In this document: positions 10,901 through 22,900 of the stretch, piece by piece
How positions within the stretch are numbered: the first letter of the stretch is position 1
Layout of the letters: each line of letters opens with the position of its first letter
Source: Cryptomeria japonica
Lineage: Eukaryota; Streptophyta; Pinopsida; Cupressales; Cupressaceae
Direction of reading: 5' to 3'
Assembly (NCBI RefSeq): GCF_030272615.1
Contig: NC_081411.1
Location: 159,380,471 to 159,444,470 of the forward strand
DNA: 64,000 nt
Made by a program: the position numbers and the translations under genes
The notes under the pieces: generated by a model
What the model was told of the DNA's origin: nothing
What the model saw: only the letters and a program-made list of their open reading frames with translations
Databases searched by the model: none

Positions 10901-13900
10901 AAGTTGGAACTTTGATATGTCACTGACGGTGATGCAAAGCTGATCAGAATTTTGAAGAGGCATTGACTGGAAGTGGTCGAACTTTTGAATTAGCACTGAC
11001 TGGAAGTGGTCGGGCTTTTGGGGGGCCACTGACTAGAAATGGTCAAGGATTTGGGGGATCACTAACTAATAATGGTCGGGGATTTAGGGGATCACTGACT
11101 ATAAATGGCCAAGGTTTTAGGGGGATCATTGACTGGAATGGTCAGGGATTTAGGGGGTCATTGATAGTGATCCACAAGTGGCAACTTCACTTGTTCCATT
11201 AGCTGGTTTAAGGCATTTCAAGTCTTTGCTAGAAGATTTCACCTAATTCATTCAAAATTACCCCCCAAAATATCAAGCATTCACCTCAATCAATGTTCAT
11301 CTTGACAAGTATAATACTTCCACACCTTAATCATGCTTTCAAGAGTCACGGGAAATGCCTTCAAGGTAGTTAGACTTTTGAGACCCCACTGGTTGGGAAT
11401 AAGGCAAGTCGTAGATTTGGATGAGCACTGACTAGAAGTGGTTGGGCTTTTTACAGGGCACTGACAGTAGTCAATAGCAGACATCAAGTTTCCACAATCC
11501 ATGAGAAATTGATCTAGAGTGTTTCTGGATAAGAAAGTGGTTGATGTTTTCACCCCTCATTGACAGTGACTCAAGGATATCAATTTTACTTGCTCAATCA
11601 CCCCAATCTCTTCAAACATCAAGCACTCACCTCTCCAACTCCAAGGGTCCTTCATCAACATCAAAGATATTTGATGGCTATTAGGCTTTCATCTTGATTG
11701 ACTTGCATCTAACCTCTCAATTCCTATGACTCAACACTTGAACTCATTATTTCCATCTCTAATGATGATGATCAAATGAAATTATTATATCGTTCATTGT
11801 CAAGCCTTGAGAGCTACCTAACCTCAATTCAACCCAAAGAGATGGACATGACTTGCTCATTTCCTCGCAACCTAAGATACTGCACTCCCTCTAGTAAAAG
11901 GTTAATAGCTAACAACACTACTAGACGACCAAACCAAGGCAACCAACCTAGAAAGAAGGAAAGTAAAAAGTAGGGGTGCCCATTTGCAATGGGGCGATTG
12001 TGAAAACATTACAATAGAGCCTTATATAGAGCTCTCTTTACAATTCAAAGGCTCAGATTGATTCTCAAATCAATGGCCAAGATTACAAGATAAAACCCGA
12101 ATTAGGGTATTGTTGTCATTTTATGACACCCTTGATCCATCAGTGAGAACCGATCAGAGATATGTTCTATGGACCACCGCTGCCTCAATTGATCGAGGAG
12201 AAAACAATGGAATCATGAAGTATGAAGTGTTGTCTTGCCAGGCCCCCCCGGAACTCCGGAACCTCCAACTTCCCAAGTTCCCAAGTCTTCCCAACTTCGG
12301 TGACTGTTGTGACCATTTCACACATCGCCCCATTAAAATGGGGACCCCCTCTTTTTGCTCGTTTTGCCTGTTCTTTTTCTCTGCTTTTTAGGGTTTTGGT
12401 AGTTTGTTAGTTGTCTGGATTTAGGGTCAAGCCTTAGGGTTCCTTTTTCGATCGTTTTCAGGCTAGAGTCCAGTCAGTCTTGAGAGCTTTTTAAGCTTCC
12501 TTTCGCAGGATGCAATTTTGAATAAAATGAATTCGCCAAAATGGTCTATTTTCAATTGGAATTTTTAGTGCAGAGTCTTAATTTGCCTAAGTGTTGATGA
12601 TGAAAATGTGAATTTTATCCAATTGAGTAATTTTGACCAAATTTTGAGTTTTTTGATTTTTGATCCTGGGCATGGGGAATGATTTGTTTTTGCCTTGTGA
12701 AGTGATTAAACTTGTAAAATCATGATATTTTGGCCTGTAGGAGCAAAATCGCTCCTGTCCCTCAGTGAAGGACCGGAGCTCGTTTTCAAAAATCTTACTG
12801 TCCCTGCAGGGTCAAGATGAATTTCGAATTGGAAGTGATAAAGAAAGGCGTGATCTTTCCGTTGAATATAAATTGAAGAATTTCACGAACACGGAAATGC
12901 CCCAGGAGTCAGAATCGCTCCTGTCCCTCAGTGAAGGACCGGAGCTCAAAATCAAATATTGCTTTGTCCTTGCAGGATTTTAACAACTTGACGATTTGAA
13001 GAGGTCCAAAGAAGTGCATTTTACCAATTGAATATAATTTGAAGGCACAAACATGAAGAAAAGTGGACCAAACATGCAAAATCGCTCCTGTCCCTCAGTC
13101 AGGGACCAGGGCGAAATCCATTGTAGCTCCCGTCCCTCTCCCAGGGACCAGAGCGAAATTCTTCATAAGGCATGTTTTAGGCAAAGATCAAGCAAGTTTT
13201 AAGTTTGAAGGCAAGAAAGGAGGTGAATTGAACCCGTTGAAGATAAATTGAAGATTACAAAACATCTACAAGGGACCCAAATACCCAAGTTCGCTCCTGT
13301 CCCTTAGTCAGGGACCAGAGCGATTTTTGCTTTAGACAAATTTCTTGCCAAGTAAGGGCAAATTCCAAGGCATGGATGAGTGAAATGGAGCACTACAAGA
13401 CCATTGAAGATAATTTTTGAAGTTAGCAAAGTGAGATGAAGACTACAAGAGCAAGATCGCTCCTGTCCCTCAGTCAGGGACCAGGGCGATATGATGATTA
13501 TACTGCCTTTTCGCTAAGTTCAAACCTCTCCAAGTCAAGGTGAAGGGTGGCAAGGACGTTTTGAAACGTCTCAATGAAGAACGAAGTATCCAAGGTCGCC
13601 AATGTTGAAGGAATTACACCAAGACACCCAGTTTGCTCCTGTCCCTCAGGCAGGGACCAGAGCGAAATTTTCATGAGAGCCTAGATTTTGAAAGTTGACC
13701 ACGTTTTAAGTGTCCAAGGGGATCAAAAGGACTTCATTTTACACGATGAAAGATATGGCAAGTTGATGAAAGCAAGCATGAGCTCAAAACCTTGAAGTTC
13801 GCTCCTGTCCCTCAGTCAGGGACCAGAGCGATATTTATCATATTGGCCAAATCTTTCCAAAATCACGTTAAGTCAAGATCATGCGAGGTGGTAAAAGGTC

Positions 13901-16900
13901 TAAGGTGTCTTAAGAAGGTGATATACGAAGGTTTCAAACGTCAAACAACTATCAATTGAGCCAAGGAAGCTATATCGCTCCTGTCCCTCTCCAAGGGACC
14001 AGGACGATTTTCACAGGATCCTTCATTTTCCTTTAAAAATCATGACAATGCAAGGGTACGCAGGATCGAAGACGCTATTTGGAAGGTGATGATCGAAGAA
14101 CAAAGGTTGAAAGATGGCAAATTTTGGCTAGAGCTTCAAGATCGCTCCTGTCCCTCTCCAAGGGACCAGGGCGATAATCCTCCAAACATCAAATATGCCT
14201 TGTAGAAGTCAAGTGAAACAAGCGTGGAATGGAGAAACAATGTCATTGCTTGCAATATGAAGAGGATTGGTGATTAAAGAAGCGAGATCAAGGAGAGAAA
14301 CACTAGGATCGCTCCTGTCCCTCACCAAGGGACCAGGGCGATATTTGCTAAAATGCTTGTTATCCTTCGAAGATCATGTCAAAACGAAGTTGCAAAGGGT
14401 ATAAAACGTCGTTTGGAAGGCAATGAACGAGGAGTTAAAATCAAGAACGAAGAATTTCAAGTAAGAACATAGGGATCGCTCCTGTCCCTCCCCAAGGGAC
14501 CAGAGCGATATCACCCCAAGAGGCACTCATTTGCAAGATCAAATCACCCAAGTTTGAAATTCCTAGTAAAAATGCCAATTCCAACGTAAGGATGGAGATT
14601 TTAAACGTCAAAAGTGCAAGAATCAAGACCAAGTTGATGGATCGCTCCTGTCCCTCAGTCAGGGACCAGGGCGATGAGGTTTGTATTTTCCACTCTCCAA
14701 TTTTGGCGCTCAAACACATTTTTTTGAATTTATTTAAATGCTAGAAAATTCGATAAGTTGGAAAATTCAATTTAATGGCATTTAAAATTTGGGCTAAAAT
14801 TAATTAATTATTTTTGCCTTGTAAAAAAAAATCGAATTTATTAATTAAAAAACGATGGCATTTAATAATTAATTATTAATTAATTAAAAAATTAAATGGA
14901 GCGCTTGGTTTATGAAAGTCGGCCTTTATTATTTATTTAAAAATCGTTTTAATTACCTTATTTTTACCAAGTCGGCCTCAAGGTAATTGTGAGGGTTAAG
15001 CGCTTATAAAAGGAGGTGAAAGTTTCATTTTTACATCGTCATTTATCATCTCTTATATGCGATTTGGAGTATGCAATGAGGAAGCAAATTTCATAAAGGA
15101 GAAGTGCGAGTTTCTATCCAAAGGTGGTGCGAAGTATTATCAAAGAGGTGCGAATTGTATTCAAGGTGGTGCGAATTTCATTTCAAGCAAGGAGGTGCAA
15201 AGTATTATCCAAGGAAGTGCGAATTTGAAGTTTGAATTAAGGCGAAGACCACATCAAAGACATCTCCAAGGGTGGCGAAATTGATAAGAAAGACGTTCAC
15301 TTGAAGATCACGTGGAAGAGACTATCCAACGTTAATTTTGCCTAGGCGAATTCCTTTGTTTTGCATTCTAGAGTTGGCTCTCTAGTGAGGTATGGCGATA
15401 TGGCTTTATTGTTTTAAATTTTGAATTTTGATCGTCATTGCTTCAAGTTTTGAATTTTGAAATTTTGAATTTCAATAGCTCAATCGTTATTTAGGAAATG
15501 ATAACTCCAAGACTTATCATGAAGTTTCCTAAAATTAATCTAATCTATGTTATGCATTGCAATATCTAGTTACTTATTATGAAATGTTGTGTAGGTATGG
15601 CGACTCCGAAGGCGGGAGCATCCACCAGTCGTCCAGCTCTCATGAAGGAAGATCAAAAGACCGAGAAGTGGAGACCAAGATCGTGTCGAAGTGGAGCAAC
15701 ATTGGAGATACTAACTTGGGCAACTTCAGCACGAAGAAGTTTCGAGAGGTCCCTTACATTGGCAAGCCATCACCTGTCGCCAGGAGGATAATCGAAAGTG
15801 GCATCATTAAGGCGGCCGGCTTCCCTCCAGCAGTTCAGTGCCATGAGTTGATGATCGAGTGTGCTCGTCATTATGATCCTCAATCCAGAACAATCGTGTC
15901 CAAGGAAGGAAACACTTTAGCTTATCTTTCAGAAGAGGCTATAAGTGAGGCTTTCCATCTTCCAGAGCATAGAGATATGGTCTACAAGAGTATAGAAGGG
16001 GCCAGGTCAATGTACGAAGATGATCCAGATGCTTGCCTAAGCATCATTAACAAGAACTGGTTACTCAAGAGTCGTCCTTGCCTGAGCAAGGTACCGAACA
16101 CACCACATAGGATCGATTTCCAGGAGGAGTACAGAGATTTGATTACAATGCTCAACCGAGTGACAAGAGCCTTGTTGGACATTCCCAGGAAGTGACAGAG
16201 AAGAGGAAGGCTACCAAGATGTCCAAGATGATTAGAGATGAGACTGGATCTAGAAAATTACAGATAGCTACACCGGCGGTGGACAAGTATGAAGGGGAGA
16301 TCCTAGCAGAGGAATATGATATAGAGACATTTGAGCTAGGTCCATCCACAGCTGAGCAGACACTAGATGATGCCGCAGATTCCTTTGAGGCATTGAAGGA
16401 CAAGCTTAGAGAAGAAATGGAGAAGAGTAGAAAGCTTGAGAGGGAGGTCGGTGCATGGAGAACATATTTCAGCCATCTCAATCAGCCTTTAGGACGTCAG
16501 GATCCAGCAAGATCACCCATACAGGCACTTCCCCTTCAATCAATTGGTGAGGCAGAGAGATTCAAGAGTATGGTCCAGCGTATGAGTACTTGGATGGACA
16601 AATCTCATACAGTTGCCGTAGAATTTGCAACAAGGATGATGAAGACTATTCATAGGGCTATTCAGGTTCTTGAGATAATCCACAATTTGATGATAACAGT
16701 GGCCGCATTTGCTCATACCAAAGATGTTATCATTCCTGTCTTGAAAGTAATCAGACAAACATCGAGGAAGGTCTTAGCACAGGAAAAGATTATGGATGGA
16801 GGACCTCACAGTTTACTTCAGTGGTCGACCTTACTCCAGATGAAGGAAGTTCTCTTCGAGGACATCAGTAATAGATGCAGTCATGTTGAGGAGGTGATCA

Positions 16901-19900
16901 ACCTGATCCAGGACAGAGTATTTGAGGTACTACGTACCATTCTTGGCAGGAGGATCGAAGTTGAGACAGATGTGGATTTGCAGGAATTAGAAGATAGAAT
17001 CAAGGTCATCTTTTGCAAGGACGCTAATATCACAGATGAGCAACAAGACCAGATGTTTGCTACCATGCTCCTGATTGAAAAGACTAAAGAACTTGAACTT
17101 ACATGGGACGCAGCTCTTCTAGATGCATTTGATCAGGTCATCCACTTGGAAGAAAGAATGAAGAATCTTCCCGAGATTCCAATTGCTGAAATCGAAGGAA
17201 TCGTGTCAAGATTCATTGCATATGCTAAAAAGGAGCATTGGAAAGGGAATAAGATTCTAGATGAGAGGTTGTTATAGATGACATGGCACCTTAATTGTCA
17301 TTGGTCTATGTCTCCTAGATTTTTGTGCCAAATTTAATATTTGGCTATGCATTTAATATTGTTCAGTAAAAAGGAGGCCATTTGTAACAAACCCTAATTA
17401 GGGTTTAGGTGTCATGATCTTGACCGTTGATCTGCTTTCAATCTGGACCATTCATTGTAATTGAGGATGCTATTTATACCCTCATTTTCATTTCATTTGT
17501 AATAGAGATAGTTAAGAGATTAGAGAGAGAGTTTGATGTATTAGAGAGAGATTAGAGTTTAGAAGCAATTTACTTTTGTAGCAAGATTGAGTTTGGGGAA
17601 AGGAATTCAAACAATTGTTGTACATGATGGCTTTGAGATCAATGAAATATTGAAGTTATGGTGTTTTGTTGCAATTCTCTTGGTTATCTTCATGGTTGTT
17701 CATTTTCCTTGAATCATTTCTCAATCAAAGTAGTGTGTTAATTCGAAGGACAAAGTGTTGGACTTGATCTTTGGTGGGATTCGCTTTCCAAACCACTAGC
17801 TTCTTGCTGATTGTGAGAATGCCTTGCGTGGTCGACTGGAGAATACTCTAATCACTTAACCTTCAATCGTTATTGTATCTTAGATATGTACCTTCGTGGT
17901 AGTGTCTTTGATCTTTGATGCGTTGAAAATCATTTGTTACCTTAGAAGATCACATCAATTTCAATTGAGTTGTTATTTTATGGCGAAATTGAAGTTGGTA
18001 GAATCTTGCCAAGTCTTGTCCACATGAAGTCATTCTTAGGGTTAGATTAGATTAGACCTCTTGCAAACCCTATCCTTTTGTTATTTTTTTTGAAAAGCTT
18101 CTTTAGTTTAGTAAGACTTTCGGAGTGTAAGGCCCCTTAAGAACACAGCAAATCACATCATACTGCTGGAGCTTATCCACACGTAGAGACCCTACTAACC
18201 AGAACATTGGAGTCATCCTAACTGATCCTTCTTGCGAAATCTTCAGCAGTTAGAGACTTTATTCAAGAGAGGATAAGATGCCTTTGGGTATTTTATTCTG
18301 TGTATGATCGTGTACAAAATACACGTCAACAGTGACCCAGGTCTGAATTTTTTCCCCAACTTCGGTGACCCATGTCTCCGAAGTTCCCCCAACTTCGGTG
18401 ACCCAGGTCTCCGAAATTCATAAGTACTCTCTTCCTCAACCCTGGAACTTCGGAACCCCGAAGTTCCCAAGTCTTCCCAACTTTGGTTACCCAGGTCTCC
18501 GAAGTTCCTAAGTCTTCTCTTCCTCAACCCCGAAACTCCAGAACCCTGAAGTTCCCAAGTTCCCAAGTCTTCCCAACTTCGGTGACCCGGGTCTCCGAAG
18601 TTTCCCCCCAACTTCGGTGACCCAAGTCTCCGAAGTTCCTAAGTCTTCTCTTCCTCAACCCTGGAACTTCAGAACCCCCAAGTTCCCAATTTCCTAGTTC
18701 TTCAACCCCGAAACTTCAGAACCCCCAGGTTCCCAAGTTCCTAAGTCTTCAACCCTAGAACTCCGGAACCCCCAGGTTCCCAAGTTCCTAAGTTCTTCAA
18801 CCTCGGAACTCTGGAACCCTCAGGTTCCCAAGTTCCTATTTCTTCAACCCTAGAACTCCGGAAACCCCAGGTTCCCAAGTTCCTAAGTCTTCAACCTCGG
18901 AACTTCGAAACCCCCACCTTCCCAAGTTCCTAAGTTCTTCAACCCCAAAACTCCAGAACCCCCAAGTTCCCAAGTTCCTAGCTCTTCCTCAACCCCGGAA
19001 CTCCGGAACCCCCAGGTTCCCAAGTTCCTAGTTCTTCAACCCCAGAACTCCCGAACCCCCAGGTTCCCAAGTCTTCAACCTCGGAACTCCAGAACCCCCA
19101 AGTTCCCAAGTTCCTAGTTCTTCTCCCCCGAAATTCTGGAACCTTGAAATTCCCAAGTTGCTAAGTCTTCCCAACTTCAGTGACCCAGAGCTCCGAAGTT
19201 TCCCCAACTTCAGTGACCCAGGTCTCCGAAGTTCCCCCAACTTCGATGACCCAGGTCTTCGAAGTCTTCCAAACTACTTTTGGCTTGCAACACTTCCGGA
19301 TGGCGTGATCGACACTCAAGGCTTTAAATGCTCTGACAGTTTTGGTGACTTGTGCACCTTCTTTTGTAGAGCCACAGGGGTGCATTTGATGTTTTTGGCA
19401 AAATTTCCATCAAGGGAGGTACGGGGCCATGCTTGTTGTCGTGACTTATGTCATGTTTGCATACTCTGACTTTGGAAGGTCAGTCAATCCATCTTCTTAG
19501 GGTTGCCTTTCATGGGTATCGCTAGGTTGCTTGCATGTACTTCTAGACTGACATGCAGGGGTCATGATCACCCTTGTAACCATTTTTCTATATAAAGGTC
19601 GTTAAGCCTCATTGTAATGGGTTCTCTCCCTGCTGGCTGGAGCTATTCCATGCTCTCCCACTTCTCTTGTATTTATCTTGCATTTTTGCAACTGTAAGTT
19701 TGGCCATTGGCCTTATAATTAATTGAAAATCACCATTCTTGCCTTCTTTCAACTTATGTATGTTGTGTATGTTTTCTTACCTTCATCATAGGTGTATGTC
19801 TTGTGGCTTTTCTCTCCATATATGTTGTGTTAACATGTTTTATGAGTGTGACTTGTGGGAATCCTTCTCCCCTCTTGACACTTAGCGAATTCTAACCTCC

Positions 19901-22900
19901 ATATATGTATTGGAGTCACTCATGCAACTAAAGTTTGTGCATCTCTTGGGTGTTTCAGTTAATTCTTTGTGTCATTTTGGTGGGGAGAGAAACAATCTCT
20001 TCTTGGTGCATCACCTCCTTCTATTTCAAGCATTCTCTCTTCCCTTTACCTCTGCAAGTTGTTAGGATAGGCTTAGGAGTTAGTTTTGAAGTGTTGAGTT
20101 GGTTCAACACCTGCACCTAGATTGAGAAGGAAGTCGGCCTTCTCCAGAGATTCAAACCCCTTGCGCAAGGTCCCACACTTTGGGGTTGTTTCCATGTTTC
20201 ACAAGGTTGCCCAATTGATAGCTCAGCAAGGGTGCAAGCTTTTGTGATAACAGTTTTTGGCACGGCCGATGGGACTTCATTCGATTTACATGCTAAGGAT
20301 TCAGTGTTGTTCTTGGCATCTCAGACTTTAGAGGCAGTCATCTCTCAAACACTTGGCGACTCTGTTCAACAAGTCCAGTTCTTGTTCATATGAAGTTCCT
20401 AACTCTAGGACCCCAGAACCCCCAGGTTCCCAAGTCATCAACTCCGAAACCCCCAGGTTCTGAAGTTCCCAAGTCTGGAACCCCCAGGTTCCGAAGTGCC
20501 TAAGTCCTCAACTCCGAAATCCCCAGGTTCCAAAGTCATGCAATCCTAAGCCCAAGCCAACTAAAGATTCGTTGTGTTCTTTAGTTCATGAAGCCTTTGG
20601 AGGCAACATCTTTCAAGAACCTGGCGACTTTGCAATCATTTGGTTGATCTGTGGTATGTTATCAGTCTCTGGTTGAGAGGGTCCGTCGGCTCTCTTTAGG
20701 GATTTTGATAAACAAGCTCCATCTCTTTCAAATTATTTAAAATGAGTTCACATCATGGGTGTAACTTCTATTCACCGCCATTCTATGAGAATGCCAACCA
20801 TTTTTCCCCTCCTTACCAACAGGACCGAACTAGGACTGCTCCTATTTTCAACCCAAACAACTTCACTTCAGCAGCATGTGGGTACTTTCCTAATGCTTGC
20901 CACCCACCCACCCCTGCTCAACCTTCTTGGCAGCCCAACGAGCCCCAAGATGACAAAAAAAGGTAAATTGTAGAAATCAAAAGTGTGTTGCTTGATTTCA
21001 CCAAGCAGCTAGAGGAGTCAAAGAGACAATTGGAGTGGGATTTACAGCGGGATCAGCTTGCTTATTAGGCTCAGCTTTAGCAACAACAAATGGGAGCCCA
21101 AAGACAACATAGGGAGTTCCTTGCAAGGCAGCTTGCCTCTGCTAGGAAGAAAGAAATTGAGCAACTAGTAGCCATAGAGATGCGGCTTATACAGGACGAG
21201 GTTTCTACCCCTAGGGTTCCTAAGTTTGAAATCCCAAGCTTCAGGCAGGGGAGACCTCCCAAGCTTTCAACTTCCCCCGCTAGTTTTAAAGTTCCAGGTT
21301 TCAAGGGAGCTCCAGTTGTTGTTATACAAGAGCCTTCTCCTCAGTGCCTTTTGCAAAATACCCCACCACCTAGGCCCTTTCCTGATGCTATCTCCCTTTT
21401 TAAGGGTGGACCTGTTGTATGGAGGACGAATGGTTCCCATCCTCATCATGACGAAGGGGTTCAATCAGCCATTGGGGAGTCTTCATATGCTCTAAAGGAA
21501 GAGGAATCGGCAATGCTGCGGGAGGATATTGAGAGCAATCAGTTGCAACAGCAAGTCATTGAACATGAGAAGTGTGAAGATAAAGAGGAGGACATTGTCC
21601 TCTCATTTGACAATCTTACTTTCTTTCTTGATCATGAGGAGAAGGATATGTCTACACCTCCCCCGGTGGTAGCTCTGGAGCAACATGCTAGTCTTGAGGA
21701 GGGCACAAGGGGTAATGGTTTTGTTGCAGATTGCATGGTGGATGGATCATGCCATGAACCTGAGGTTGTTGCATTTTGCTGCCTGGAGGAGGAAACAAAA
21801 ACAAGGAGACAATCTAAAAATTTTAGATCTTCTTGTGAGGTGTCTCATAAACTTGAGATTTGTGCTGAGGAGTTGGATATCAGCACATGTGATTATGATG
21901 TATGTTGGTTCTCCCCTGTCCCTGAAAGTTATGATATTGAATATGAGGTCTTCATTCAAGGTGAAGATGTTTCTTTTGGCATTAGGGATGAGCTTCAATG
22001 TTTCACTTGGTTCCTCTTTGACAGAGGCAAAAGCATCAATTGCCTCTTATTGTAACAATGTAAATATTAGTTAGGTTTCTTGTTTGCCAAGAAGTGCATG
22101 AGCACAGGCTGTTCCCCTTCAGAATGGTTGATCTTGATCCTTTGCAAGTTACAGAGAAGAGAGTTTTCTTCTTTCTTGCAATTATGACTCAGTGCCCAAT
22201 GGATTACACAGGCTACTGATCTATATGCTTAGCAAGCAAGCATCCCGCAGAGGTCGCTAAAAATGTTGTCATTTTATGACACCCTTGGTGCATCAGTGAG
22301 AACTGATCAGAGATATGTTCTATGGACCACCGCTGCCTCAGTTGATCGAGGAGAAAACAATGGAATCATGAAGTATGAAGTGTTGTCTTGTCGGGGGGCC
22401 CCGGAACTCTGGAACCCCGAAGTTCCTAGGTTCCCAAGCCTTCCCAACTTCGGTGACCCAGGTCTCTGAAGTTTCCCCCCAACTTCGATGACCCACATCT
22501 CCGAAGTTCCCACAACTTCGATGACCCAAGTCTCTGAAGTTCCTAAGTCTTCTCTTCCTCAACCCTGGAACTCCAGAACCCCGAAGTTCCCAAGTTCCTA
22601 AGTCTTCACAACTTCGGTTACCCAGGTCTCCAAAGCTCCTAAGTCTTCTCTTCCTCAACCCCAGAACTCCAGAACCCCAAAGTTCCTAGGTTCCCAAGTC
22701 TTCCCAACTTCGGTGACCGAGGTCTCCGAATTTTCCCCCCAACTTCGATGACCCAGGTCTCCGAAGTTCCCCCAACTTCGATGACCCAGGTCTTCGAAGT
22801 TCCTAAGTCTTCTCTTCCTCAACCCCAGAACTCTGGAACCCCCAGGTTCCCAAGTTCCTAGATCTTCAACCCCGGAACCCCCAAGTTCCCAAGTTCCTAA

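Larger units (their letters stand above)
12305..18331 (+). mobile_element. 6,027-bp TG...CA unit, possibly a giant solo LTR
   Basis: The unit starts TGTTGTGACC and ends GTCAACA. It is bounded by a perfect 5-bp duplication, GTGAC, at 12300-12304 and 18332-18336. Removing it restores the tandem motif of the surrounding LTR (CTTCGGTGACCCAGG), so the boundaries are firm. I found no direct repeat between its two ends. Within it, in order, are the palindrome array (12748-14676), an A/T-rich stretch, a TATAAAA box (15005), a broken 560-codon reading frame (15597-17277), a second TATA-like box (17471) with a purine-rich R-U5-like tail, and the CA end. The simplest reading is a solo LTR of about 6 kb whose U3 carries a gene. 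An element with two unrelated ends is the alternative. Confidence 0.72.

Noticed and set aside
12748-14676. CRISPR-like array: palindromic 36-bp repeats with regular spacers
   Set aside because: The window is plainly plant nuclear DNA, the spacers are about 130 bp and faintly related to each other, and no cas genes exist. It is a retroelement tandem array.
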